Assembly: GCA_963922875.1 (NCBI GenBank)
Contig: CAWUJH010000001.1
Location: 653,265 to 717,264, forward strand
Direction: 5' to 3'
DNA: 64,000 bases
Source: Ketobacter sp963922875
Lineage (GTDB): Bacteria; Pseudomonadota; Gammaproteobacteria; Pseudomonadales; Ketobacteraceae
Part shown: piece by piece, positions 19,039-30,000 of the stretch
How the letters are laid out: the number at the start of each line of letters is the position of its first letter
Position numbering within the stretch: the stretch's first letter is position 1
Notes under the pieces: model-generated
Databases searched by the model: none
What the model was told of the DNA's origin: nothing
Seen by the model: the letters and a program-made list of their open reading frames with translations, nothing else
Translations under genes and position numbers: made by a program

Positions 19039-19836
19039 CTACATTATTTTTTGTTTTTTGGCCACCAGCTGCTTTAAGCTGCTGGGCATGGCGGACATTA
19101 ATTGCGACATGCCTTGGTTAATCAGGCCGGTAACATGTACAGTTTTGTGATCCATGACAGCGCTATAGCCTTCTTCTGCCACTTCTTCCGCCGTCATCCA
19201 TAAAAAGCGTGGCAGTTTACTGACAGCGCCACGAGTTCCCATTACATCGTGAAACTCACTGAAGGTAAAACCCGGACATAACGCCGTGCAGTGAATGCCG
19301 TATTCATACAGCTCCAGATCCAGCGCCTGGGAAAAATGAACAGTAAATGATTTGGCTGCATTATAGAGATTGCCCGGCAATTCAGGTAACCATGCAGCGA
19401 TGGAGGCAAGATTTATAATGCGCCCATAGCCGCGAGTTTTCATGCCGTCGGCAAATAAATGACAGAGGTGTGCGCTGCTGAGATTGTGTACCTGAATAAA
19501 ATCACGATGCGCTTCCCAGTCGGTTTCCAGATAACCCGTGGAAAGCGCGTAGCCAGCGTTGTTCACCAAGGCATCTACTTCGATGCGCCGTTCCTGACAC
19601 CAATTGAAGAGACGCTGAGGTGCCATTGGATCGGCTAGATCTTCCGCCAATGGATACGCCATTTGGCCATAATTTTTTTTAATATCGGCGGCCAGCGTCT
19701 TTAACTTGTCATCGCGACGAGCCACTAAAACAACGTCAAAGCCATTCTTGGCAAAGGTTTTAGCCAGGGCTTTACCAATACCGGAAGATGCCCCAGTAAT
19801 AAGGACATTTTTTGGAACATAATTTTTGTTGTTCAT
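19039..19836 (-). CDS. short-chain dehydrogenase/reductase
   Basis: 265 residues from the ATG whose complement is at 19834-19836; the frame is open further upstream but the SDR fold begins here (NVLITGASSGIGKAL). NNAGYA motif and active-site Tyr/Lys in YNAAK with Ser in NLASIAAW. Classical SDR of the DltE/YohF-like kind. First gene of a two-gene operon with the P450, divergent from the HIT gene. Confidence 0.88.
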   Translation of the reverse strand: MNNKNYVPKNVLITGASSGIGKALAKTFAKNGFDVVLVARRDDKLKTLAADIKKNYGQMAYPLAEDLADPMAPQRLFNWCQERRIEVDALVNNAGYALSTGYLETDWEAHRDFIQVHNLSSAHLCHLFADGMKTRGYGRIINLASIAAWLPELPGNLYNAAKSFTVHFSQALDLELYEYGIHCTALCPGFTFSEFHDVMGTRGAVSKLPRFLWMTAEEVAEEGYSAVMDHKTVHVTGLINQGMSQLMSAMPSSLKQLVAKKQKIM

Positions 19837-19982
19837 AATAAATACAATAATCGTTGGTGTATGATGGTGCGCAAGTGTTCCGATTATCCAGTAAAAATGG
19901 GATAGTTCGCAAACCTTTCTATGGTTGCCTGAGGTTAAAGTTCCGGTTAGCCTATGGCACGATTTTAAATAAGGGGACAACA

Positions 19983-20402
19983 ATGGCTTACGATGATCAA
20001 AATGTATTCGCAAAAATTTTGCGTGGGGAGCTGCCCGCCATCAAAGTTTACGAAGATGAAAAAACTCTTTCCTTTATGGATATCATGCCGCAGGCTGAAG
20101 GCCATACATTAGTGATCCCAAAAGTGGCGGCTGAAACGCTTTTTGAGTTACCAGATGAATACGCAGAAGCTTGTTTAAAGACCGTGAAAACTGTGGGCAC
20201 GGCCTTAAAGAAAGCATTTAATACCGGCGGTATTGTGATTTATCAACTGAATGGTACCGATGCCGGTCAAACTGTCCCTCATCTTCATTTTCATCTGCTG
20301 CCTTCGTCCTTAAGCGCCTTGGCGAATCGACGTCATGGCACTGACATGGCGGATAGTGAGCAATTGAAGGCGCTTGCTGAACGTATTAAAGCAGCGTTAT
20401 AG
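19983..20402 (+). CDS. HIT-family nucleotide hydrolase
   Basis: 139 residues from ATG 19983, preceded by AAGGGGAC. N-terminal NVFAKILRGELPAIKVYED and the histidine triad HLHFHLLP near residue 99, as in HinT/HIT proteins that hydrolyse nucleoside phosphoramidates or dinucleotides. Ends 6 bp inside the convergent AraC gene. Confidence 0.9.
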   Translation: MAYDDQNVFAKILRGELPAIKVYEDEKTLSFMDIMPQAEGHTLVIPKVAAETLFELPDEYAEACLKTVKTVGTALKKAFNTGGIVIYQLNGTDAGQTVPHLHFHLLPSSLSALANRRHGTDMADSEQLKALAERIKAAL

Positions 20403-21416
20403 CGCGTTGGCTTGCTTGCGATACTGGGTGGGTGATTGTTCGGTCCAGCGTTTGAAGGCGCGAGTGAAATTTGCTTGATCAGAGAATCCTAATAGATAGG
20501 CGATTTCACTGATGGCTAACTGATTGTTCGCGATGTATTGTTGTGCTAGCTGTTTGCGAGTATTTTGCAGTAAGTGACTGTAGCGTACTTTTTCTTCGGC
20601 CAAACGTCGTTGCATTGTACGCGCGCTCAACCCCAATGCCTTGGCAATATCTTGCTCATTTACCTGACCTGAAGGAAGTAACTCCAAGATTTTTTGCTGT
20701 ACCTGGTTCGCTAAATCTGACTTAGAAAGCTGAGCTAAATGTTTGATGATTACAGCATCATTAATTTGCGTTAGTTCACTATTTCCAGTGCTTAACTTTT
20801 TCTCCATATCCTTACGGTCAATGAGTAGTTCAATGGCCTGATGGCCAAAATGAATAGCGCAACGGCTGATTTTTTCCAAGGCTAAGGTCGATCCCGTGGG
20901 AGGTCCAGGCTTGTAAATAGCCGTGGGTGAAAACGATTCATTCAACAACAGACGGCACATTTTAAGTAGTGCCACGATGGCGGCATCATAACTCACGGTG
21001 ATACCGCGAGAATTTTTTTCGTTCAGTTCCATCAATGGGGTGATGATGACTCGGTAATGCATATTTTCAGCCACTAACTCATAGGATGCGCCATCATTTA
21101 TAAAACGGCCATAACGAACAAATCGAGTAAAGGCGTCACTTAAGCTTGAACTTGCCAGCCAGGCAAAGCCCAAAGCATGAAAACTGGTTGGATTCCAATG
21201 CGCGCCGGTAGTAATGCCAAAATTATCGTCCTTGCTAGCCTGCCAGGCACTATCCCATAACTTCGCCATTTTCTGCACGGGATACCGTGCCAGGGAATCG
21301 CTAAGTTGGCCTGGATTTAGGCCAGCAAGGCGAAAAATTTCATTGGCATTCAGTTGGCGAGCTTGGAGCTCTTCCCAAACTAACAATGCCCAGCTGCTCA
21401 GCGTACTAGAAGTCAT
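20397..21416 (-). CDS. AraC-family transcriptional regulator
   Basis: 339 residues from the start at 21416 (AAGGAAA just upstream); a longer frame exists but lacks a binding site. N-terminal ligand domain of the Arabinose_bd (PF12625-like) type and C-terminal double helix-turn-helix with LGLSARTMQRRLAEE and ISEIAYLLGFSDQANFTRAFKRW. Regulators with this layout often control lipid or amino-acid catabolism. Divergent from the lpxC-like gene; target not evident. Confidence 0.88.
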   Translation of the reverse strand: MTSSTLSSWALLVWEELQARQLNANEIFRLAGLNPGQLSDSLARYPVQKMAKLWDSAWQASKDDNFGITTGAHWNPTSFHALGFAWLASSSLSDAFTRFVRYGRFINDGASYELVAENMHYRVIITPLMELNEKNSRGITVSYDAAIVALLKMCRLLLNESFSPTAIYKPGPPTGSTLALEKISRCAIHFGHQAIELLIDRKDMEKKLSTGNSELTQINDAVIIKHLAQLSKSDLANQVQQKILELLPSGQVNEQDIAKALGLSARTMQRRLAEEKVRYSHLLQNTRKQLAQQYIANNQLAISEIAYLLGFSDQANFTRAFKRWTEQSPTQYRKQANAL

Positions 21417-21570
21417 CTGTTTCCTTTTCAGTTTTTTCCAACACAGTAGCAAAAGATAAACGATTGGCGGGAAAAGACAACTTGAAGACAAGAAGTTGGC
21501 GTATCTTGCCCAGCCTTAGGTTCCGTTCCTGAGTATTCTGACCTTAGTTAACGCGAGGCAGGAGAATAAA

Positions 21571-22524
21571 ATGAACCATTGGCAACGAAATAATCCCTAT
21601 CACCAGCACACAATACAACGGTCTATCACCTTTGAAGGTCGCGGTGTTCATAGCGGACAGTGTGTAGTCATGACTTTGCAACCGGCACCTGCTGATTCTG
21701 GCTATGTGTTTGAGCGGCAGGATGTTGCTGCGGATAAGTCAGAAGTAGCGGCACGCTGGCATCAGGTAACAGACACTCGTCTTTGTACCAAAGTCAGTAA
21801 TGGTTTCGGCGTGAGTGTGGCGACTATTGAACACTTGATGGCAGCGCTCAATGCCAGTGGCGTAGACAACTGCCGAATCTTGATTGATGGACCGGAAGTA
21901 CCCATTATGGATGGCAGCGCGGAGCCTTTTATTCGTAAGATTCAACAGACGGGCTTGGCAGAACAGCGGGTTACTCGTCGGGCTTTGATTATCACCAATC
22001 CTGTTTGGGTTCGAGAAGGTGAAAAGTTTGCGGGTTTTGTTCCCTTTCCGCAGCCGTGGTTTGATATTAGTATCGATTTTCCCAGCCAAGTTATCGGCAA
22101 GCAGTCATTGTCAGTTCCTTTGGATAGCCACTTTTTTACAGCTGAGATTGCCAAGGCGAGAACTTTTGGCTTCGAGTCTCAGATTGCGACGTTACAACAA
22201 TTGGGCTTGGCTAGAGGCGGGTCTCTAAATAATGCCATTTTGGTTAGCGGTGATACGGTGGTTAATCCGGAAGGCTTGCGCTATGAGGATGAGTTCGTAC
22301 GCCATAAGCTATTGGATGCCATAGGTGATTTTGCGTTAGTAGGAATGCCTATTTATGGTCGGTTTGTCGGCCATTGTAGTGGTCACGAGCTAAATAATCG
22401 ATTATTGAAACGGTTGTTGTGGCATTCGGAAAGCTCCATTGTTACCAGTGTTTTGGAAGCTGCTGAGAGATGGAGTCAGTATGTAGTTGATGACTCTTAT
22501 GAGTTGTTGGATGCGGCCGTATAA
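21571..22524 (+). CDS. lpxC: LpxC-type UDP-3-O-acyl-GlcNAc deacetylase
   Basis: 317 residues, start with AGGAG upstream. Zinc/catalytic residues intact: E87-H88 in TIEHLMAA, H and D in FVRHKLLDAIGDF, His in SGHELNNRLL. It removes the acetyl group in the committed step of lipid A synthesis. Odd points: lpxC normally lies after ftsZ in the cell-division cluster, whereas here it stands alone beside glycosyltransferase genes, and it has an extra N-terminal stretch of about 12 residues. It may be a second copy. Confidence 0.88.
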   Translation: MNHWQRNNPYHQHTIQRSITFEGRGVHSGQCVVMTLQPAPADSGYVFERQDVAADKSEVAARWHQVTDTRLCTKVSNGFGVSVATIEHLMAALNASGVDNCRILIDGPEVPIMDGSAEPFIRKIQQTGLAEQRVTRRALIITNPVWVREGEKFAGFVPFPQPWFDISIDFPSQVIGKQSLSVPLDSHFFTAEIAKARTFGFESQIATLQQLGLARGGSLNNAILVSGDTVVNPEGLRYEDEFVRHKLLDAIGDFALVGMPIYGRFVGHCSGHELNNRLLKRLLWHSESSIVTSVLEAAERWSQYVVDDSYELLDAAV

Positions 22525-22534
22525 ATAGTCTTTG

Positions 22535-23578
22535 CTAGCGGAGGAGGCCGCGAATCAAAAACCAATAGCTATTTAGAACAGTAGAAACACTGCGAATGGC
22601 GAATTTAACGGCGGGGCCAAAACCAATCTTGGAGGTTATCACGAGGATTGGTCCCGCATGGAGCAGTTCGCTGTCGGGAGCTTTTTTTAAGGCTTGTTTC
22701 TGCCGGCGTTTTTCTTTTATGAGCGGCAGGGCTTTAATGACTTTCCAGTTAGCTTGAAAATACAATTGTGGAAAACCATTCATGGCAAAAAAGCCCAGTT
22801 GAACGAATTCATAGAGCAATAAAGCTGGGCTAATTAAAATTAAAGTGCGCAAATCGTAATGGGTTAGCAACAATAGCCAGCGATTATAGGTTTGTCCCAG
22901 TGCTCGATATTCACGCGCCTTATTAAATTCTTTTACTTCGTGATGACCTTCAGCTGAATGAACGTAAAGAGATTTATAGCCAGCCAATAAAATTCTTTGA
23001 TGAAGCTCACCATCATCACCCCAAGCCAGCATAAAATCTTCGTCAAAGCCACCCACCAGATCGAAGACATCACGACGAAATAAAGCGACGCCACCACCTA
23101 TACCAATATGGTTTTTTAGATCGGTATGAGTCAGGAGTTTATTACGCTGAGTGTCGATTGATGCTCCGATAAAATGCATTTGTACGCCGCACATGTTCAC
23201 TTTGTCCGGTTGATCCAGGTACATCAGGCGTGGCAGGCAGCAACCAACCATTGGATCATTGTCCATGGCATCCACCAATTGCTGGAGGCAAGCCGGTTGC
23301 AGAATATGATCATTATCCACCAGTAATACTTTTTCGGAGGTGGAAGCGCGAATACCTTTATTCCGAAGGGCGCTTACATCACGAGTATTATGGGGGGATT
23401 GAATAAGCTGAATGTCGGGATATGCTGCAAGCGCGGCTTCGGGGCTGCCGTCGTTCGAACAGTCATCCACCAGGATAATATCCACCACAAAGCCTTGCTG
23501 GGCATAAAGTGCAGCTATAGTGTCCAATAACGTTCTTTTCCCATTGAAATTCAAAATTACAGCGGCAATTTTTTCCAT
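22535..23578 (-). CDS. family 2 glycosyltransferase
   Basis: 347 residues; GGAGAA lies just upstream of the start. GT-A fold: AAVILNFNGKRTLLDTI, VDIILVDDCSNDGSPEAA, metal/donor motif LLVDNDHI and acceptor GGFDEDFMLAWGDDGELHQRI, like rhamnosyl/galactofuranosyl transferases of the WbbL type. A hydrophobic C-terminal region may attach it to the membrane. Ends 11 bp from the convergent lpxC-like gene; starts divergently from the giant malectin gene. Confidence 0.88.
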   Translation of the reverse strand: MEKIAAVILNFNGKRTLLDTIAALYAQQGFVVDIILVDDCSNDGSPEAALAAYPDIQLIQSPHNTRDVSALRNKGIRASTSEKVLLVDNDHILQPACLQQLVDAMDNDPMVGCCLPRLMYLDQPDKVNMCGVQMHFIGASIDTQRNKLLTHTDLKNHIGIGGGVALFRRDVFDLVGGFDEDFMLAWGDDGELHQRILLAGYKSLYVHSAEGHHEVKEFNKAREYRALGQTYNRWLLLLTHYDLRTLILISPALLLYEFVQLGFFAMNGFPQLYFQANWKVIKALPLIKEKRRQKQALKKAPDSELLHAGPILVITSKIGFGPAVKFAIRSVSTVLNSYWFLIRGLLR

Positions 23579-24026
23579 TCTTCTCCTAAGGCCTTGTGGT
23601 TGGTCTTCTCAAGAATATGCGAGCAGTGGGTATTCTAGCATTGTTCAAGTATCGATCTCGAGATGCTGCTGTCTTATTTCTGAAGCTAATTTGGTTAGCC
23701 TTATTTTTTTGTCTGTAACTTAATTTTCGGTAGTTTTGTGCAATAGTTACTGTCTATGCACTAAATGCAACAGCAGAATATCAAGTCCGCGTAATGAAAT
23801 TATGGGGAATGGCGGTTGGTGTGTCGGAATACTTTACAACCTGAAATCTGGGATGTACGGCAATTTGTCCCCGGTTGGTGTAAGCCTTTGTTTTTTAGAT
23901 CCTCAGTAAAAGATTAGCAGCTTATTATTTTCTGGTATAAAAGTTGCTTTTTATAAGCTCTGTTGTTTAGGTCATTCAAAACGCTTTGTTTGTTTTATCC
24001 TAATAGGTTTTGTTGGAAACGGTCAT
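23579..24026. other. Intergenic region before the giant malectin gene
   Basis: 448 bp without a gene, between divergent starts, so it should hold both promoters. TATAAA near 23937 is a possible -10 for the rightward gene. The string GTGTCGGAATACTTTACA (from 23821) looks like a defined regulatory site but I cannot assign it. No RNA gene or long repeat is visible. Confidence 0.4.
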
Positions 24027-27000
24027 ATGATGCAAGTTAATGGAATTTCAAAACACCTTAAGTTGTTAGGGTTGCTCGCTTTAGTGGCAATGTCAACGGT
24101 TGCTCAAGGTATCGAAGTTAGGATCAACGCTGGGGGTCCTGAGTATACTGATGCGAATGGTGCCCTTTGGTCTGCCGATACCAACTTTAATACCGGACAA
24201 AGCGCCGCTGATGGTGTGGGCAGTGACATTCTGGGTACTGTCGACGACGACCTGTATCAACGTCAACGGTGGGACCGGTATAGAGCCCCGGATCTTATTT
24301 ACGAAGTGGCCGTACCTGATGGCGAATACACCGTAAAGTTACACTTTGCTGAAACTTACAGTGGCAATTTTGCGGTGGGTGCTCGAGTATTCGACACCTT
24401 CATCGAAGATCAATTGGAAATTTCAGCCTTGGACATTTTTAGCGAGGCTGGTGGTGCCTTAAAGGCGCTGATCAAGACAATTCAGCCTGTGGTCGTGGCG
24501 GATGGCGGTCTTACTATTCGTTTTGATCATGCAACGGCGGATAACCCAACCATTGCGGCTATCGAAATCATCTCAGTTCCCAGCGCTCCGGATGTTAGCC
24601 CACCGAGCATTCCAGATGGCTTAGCCGCTTCTGCTTCTGATACAGAAGTGGATTTGAGTTGGAATTCTGCTACTGACACTGAAACGGGTGTTGCAGGTTA
24701 CCGGGTCTTCCGCAATGGAGTTGAAGTCGGTACTACAGTCGGCACTAATTACACCGATTCAGGGTTGCTAGCTGAAACAAGCTATGACTATACAGTGTTA
24801 GCTTTTGATGGTGCGAGTCCTGCCAATGAATCAGGTTTGAGTGCTAGCTTAACAGTTACAACGTTGCCAGGGCCTGATGTGACGGCACCGACAGTACCCA
24901 CAGGATTAGCGGCAACACCGGCGGCGACAGAGGTGGCATTAACCTGGAGTGCAGCGACGGACAGTGGCTCTGGTGTGGCGGGTTATCGAGTGTTCCGCGA
25001 TGGAGTGGAAATCGCCACGACTGCGGCCACCAGCTATACCGACATTGGTTTGGCTTACGACACCAGCTACGACTACACCGTAACGGCGTATGACGGGGCG
25101 TCACCGGCGAATGAGTCGGCCCAGAGTGCGGTACTCACTATTGCTACTCTGGCAGATACCACAGCGCCTAGCGTGCCACAAAACCTGACGGCAACACCGT
25201 CGAACACCAGCGTAAACTTAACCTGGGATGTTGCTACCGATAGCGAAACCGGCGTGGCGGGCTATCGAATCTTCCGTGATGGGGCTGACGTGGGAACCAC
25301 GGCGACGACGAGCTTCACCGATACCGGGCTTAGCACCGATACCAGTTATGATTACAGCGTCAGTGCCTATGATAATGCCAGCCCGGCGAATGAATCAGTG
25401 GCGAGCGACGTGGTAAGTACAACGACGCTGGCGGTGGCACCGGTGGCCTTGTACCGAATTAATGCGGGCGGTAGCGCCTATGTGGATAGTGCGGGTAATA
25501 ATTGGTCGGCGGATACTAATTTCAATACCGGTCGTGTTGCCAGCGATGGGGTAGGAACGGACATTACAAATACCCTCAATGATGAGCTGTTCCAGTATCA
25601 GCGCTGGGATAAACTAAGTTCACCATCTCTGATTTATAATATGGCCGTACCCAACGGCGACTATACGGTCAATCTGTTATTCGCAGAAACCTACAGCGGT
25701 AACTTCGCTGCGGGTGCTCGGGTGTTCGAGGTTTATATTGAAGATCAGTTGGTAATTTCGAACCTGGATATTTTTGCTGAAGCTGGGGGCGGTAATGCGG
25801 CCTTGATCAAATCCATTGCGGGCGTGGCGGTAGCGGATGGCAGTTTAACGGTTCGTTTCAAGCATTCTGTTGCCGACAATCCTACGATAGGCGCTATTGA
25901 AGTATTGTCGGTACCGGCGGCTCCTGATGCGACAGCGCCCACGGTTCCGCAAAATGTGGTAGCCGTGCCTGCGGTGGACAGCGTTGCATTAACCTGGGAT
26001 GCCAGTACTGATAGTGAAAGTGGTGTGGCGGGTTATCGCATCTTCCGAAACGGCGGCGAAGTTGCCACCACGACGGCTACCAACTATACCGATACAGGTC
26101 TTAGCGCTGATACAGGGTATGACTACAGCGTAGCGGCGTACGACAACCAGGGCAATGAATCATCAGTGAGTGCCGTAGTCTCTACCACCACTTTGTCCGG
26201 CCTGGATATTACGGCGCCTTCAGTGCCACAGAACCTGGCGGCCACGGCTGACACCACAAGTGTTGGACTTACGTGGGATGCGGCGACGGATACCGAAAGC
26301 GGCGTGGCGGGTTATCGTATTTATCGTGATGGTTCTGAAGTAGGTACCAGCACCGAGACCAGTTACACCGACACCGGTTTGTTAGCTGAGACCGGCTACA
26401 TTTATACCGTGTCGGCTTATGATGTATCGACCAATGAATCGGCACCAAGTGCTGGGGTGAGCGTGACGACCCTCGCAGCACCGGACGTGACGGCACCGAC
26501 AGTACCCACAGGATTAGCCGCGACACCAGCGGCGACAGAGGTGGCATTAACCTGGAATGCAGCGACGGACAGTGGCTCTGGTGTGGCGGGTTATCGAGTG
26601 TTCCGCGATGGAGTGGAAATCGCCACGACTGCGGCCACCAGCTATACCGACATTGGTTTGGCTTACGACACCAGCTACGACTACACCGTAACGGCGTATG
26701 ACGGGGCGTCACCGGCGAATGAGTCGGCCCAGAGTGCGGTACTCACTATTGCTACTCTGGCAGATACCACAGCGCCTAGCGTGCCACAAAACCTGACGGC
26801 AACACCGTCGAACACCAGCGTAAACTTAACCTGGGATGTTGCTACCGATAGCGAAACCGGCGTGGCGGGCTATCGAATCTTCCGTGATGGGGCTGACGTG
26901 GGAACCACGGCGACGACGAGCTTCACCGATACCGGGCTTAGCACCGATACCAGTTATGATTACAGCGTCAGTGCCTATGATAATGCCAGCCCGGCGAATG

Positions 27001-30000
27001 AATCAGTGGCGAGCGACGTGGTAAGTACAACGACGCTGGCGGTGGCACCGGTGGCCTTGTACCGAATTAATGCGGGCGGTAGCGCCTATGTGGATAGTGC
27101 GGGTAATAATTGGTCGGCGGATACTAATTTCAATACCGGTCGTGTTGCCAGCGATGGGGTAGGAACGGACATTACAAATACCCTCAATGATGAGCTGTTC
27201 CAGTATCAGCGCTGGGATAAACTAAGTTCACCATCTCTGATTTATAATATGGCCGTACCCAACGGCGACTATACGGTCAATCTGTTATTCGCAGAAACCT
27301 ACAGCGGTAACTTCGCTGCGGGTGCTCGGGTGTTCGAGGTTTATATTGAAGATCAGTTGGTAATTTCGAACCTGGATATTTTTGCTGAAGCTGGGGGCGG
27401 TAATGCGGCCTTGATCAAATCCATTGCGGGCGTGGCGGTAGCGGATGGCAGTTTAACGGTTCGTTTCAAGCATTCTGTTGCCGACAATCCTACGATAGGC
27501 GCTATTGAAGTATTGTCGGTACCGGCGGCTCCTGATGCGACAGCGCCCACGGTTCCGCAAAATGTGGTAGCCGTGCCTGCGGTGGACAGCGTTGCATTAA
27601 CCTGGGATGCCAGTACTGATAGTGAAAGTGGTGTGGCGGGTTATCGCATCTTCCGAAACGGCGGCGAAGTTGCCACCACGACGGCTACCAACTATACCGA
27701 TACAGGTCTTACAGCCAGCACCAACTATGACTACAGTGTAACGGCGTTTGACAACCAGGGTAATGAATCCAGCCCGAGTGATGTGGTGTTCACGGCGACG
27801 TTGTCAGGCCCTGATATAACGGCACCCAGTGTACCGGATGGTCTGGCGGGAACACCTTCGGGAACAGAAATAGCTTTAACCTGGACGCCAAGCACTGACG
27901 CTGAAACGGGTGTTACAGGTTACCGGGTGTTCCGCGATGGAGTAGAAATTGGCACTACAGCCACGGCGAGTTATACCGATACCGGTTTAGACCTAGACAC
28001 CAGTTATGGCTATACAGTAAGTGCGTTTGATGGGGCATCGCCGGCGAATGAATCGGCTCAGAGTGCGGTATTCACGATTGCTACTCTGGCAGATACCACA
28101 GCACCTAGCGTACCACAAAATTTGGCGGCAACACCTGCGAGCGATAGTGTTGCGCTAATGTGGGATGCCTCAACAGACGCTGACAGTGTCGTTGCGGGTT
28201 ATCGCGTGTATCGCGAAGGAATTGAGTTGGGTACTACTAGCTTTCCTTCATACACTGATACCACTGTGACGCCAGACACTTCGTATAATTACACAGTAAC
28301 TGCCTTTGATAGCTATGCCAATGAATCGGCCGCTAGCGCAGCATTGCCGGTAATGACGTTAAGTGTTCAAGCGAATGTAATTTATGATTTCTCAACCTCT
28401 GATTTGTCAGATTGGAGTTTCCTTACAGAATCAGGTTTGGCCTTCGATTGGAGAGTGGACAATAATCAATTACTGCAAGGTATAGATGCGGTGCCGAAAA
28501 ACTTTGTGGAAAAGAGCTATCGCATAGGTACCTACGCAGTGCTCAGTAGTTTCTCAAGTTCTTCAGACTATACCGTGGGCGTGGACATTACTCCGCAGCG
28601 AGACGTTTATCTCCGCTCGGTATTTGATGGCCAAGATGTAGGTGTTATGTTCCGCTATGTGGATCAGAATAACTATTATCGTGTGGCTATGAACGCTAAT
28701 AGTTCCTATATGCGCTTTGAGAAAAAGGTCAACGGTAACTTCTCCAGTTTAGCCGTTAACGCGCGAGGCTACTTGGAAGAACAAACCTATCATTTTCAAA
28801 TAACAGTAAAAGGCGATCTGATAGTCGTAGAGCTTGATGGAGAGCAGGTATTCGCTGTGCGAGATACGGATCTATCTACAGGAACTATTGCCCTTTACTG
28901 CCAGGATAACGCGTATTTCGATAACGTCAGCATTGCAGATGTGCCTTCTGCACCCAAAGTAGCCTTGGGTGGGCCTGGAGCCTATAGTGTTGTTGTCGGT
29001 GATAGCGTCAGCGCTGAAGCGGTTGTGTTGAATGCACCTCCTGGAAGCTATGTAGAATTTGATTTTAACGGAGCGTTTTGCAATACCGCGACGGAGTCTC
29101 CAGTGGGCTCCGGTTTCTATAGCGCTTCCTGCGACAATCTAGCACAAGGCGATTACACCCAACCCGGAACCGGTCTGACGGCTTATTTGTACTCTTCCAG
29201 TGATGTTTTGTTGGATAGTGCCGAGCACCTGTCGGTGGGTATATTGGGTGATGCGTATATTACCATTGGCGATAGTATTACTATGGGTTCCTACGACACC
29301 TATGATTACGACAATCAATCACAGGATGGCCGTATCATTGGCCAACAAGGCTATCAAGCCCATTTGAATGATTTATTAACAAGCCACACAGCTTATCCAA
29401 ATATTATTTTCAATAATGGTATCGGTGGTGATCGTTCGGCACAGACCAAGTGGCGTATGGAATCAATCCTGGATCGGCATTCAGGCGCCAATAAAATGCT
29501 TGTGATGCTGGGTACTAATGATGCCAACTCCAGTAGTGCACCTGACTTGGCCACCTATCTGTCTAATATGCAGTTTGTTGTGGACAAGGGTCTTAATAGA
29601 AACCTTGCTGTATGGGTGGCAAGAATGCCGCCTTCAATGCCGGTGTACGATCCAGACAACCTGGCGCGGAATGCGAAAATCGTGGAATACAACGGAGGAT
29701 TGCCTTCCTTGTCGAATGTCAGCATGGGGCCGGATTTCTACAGTTTCTTCCTTGATGATAACGGCACTCCTGGGGATACCAGTGACGATTATGATTTATT
29801 CAGTATGTATTTGGATAAGTTACACCCCAACTCGTTAGGCCAACAAGTCATGGCTGAGTTGTGGTTCAATGCCCTAACCGGAAGTAACATTGAACCCTTC
29901 TACCTGGATCGGTTGTGTAATCGGTTGGAATCCTCCGACTGTACAGCGACTTCGCCAACCAGCCACAAACAGAACTACCTGCATTCAGGCTATCCTTATC

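Noticed and set aside
26269..26712. 147-codon reverse frame in the malectin/FN3 gene, partly duplicated at 24856-25104
   Set aside because: Appears twice only because the underlying DNA is duplicated; rich in Pro/Ser/His/Arg as expected from antisense of FN3 repeats.
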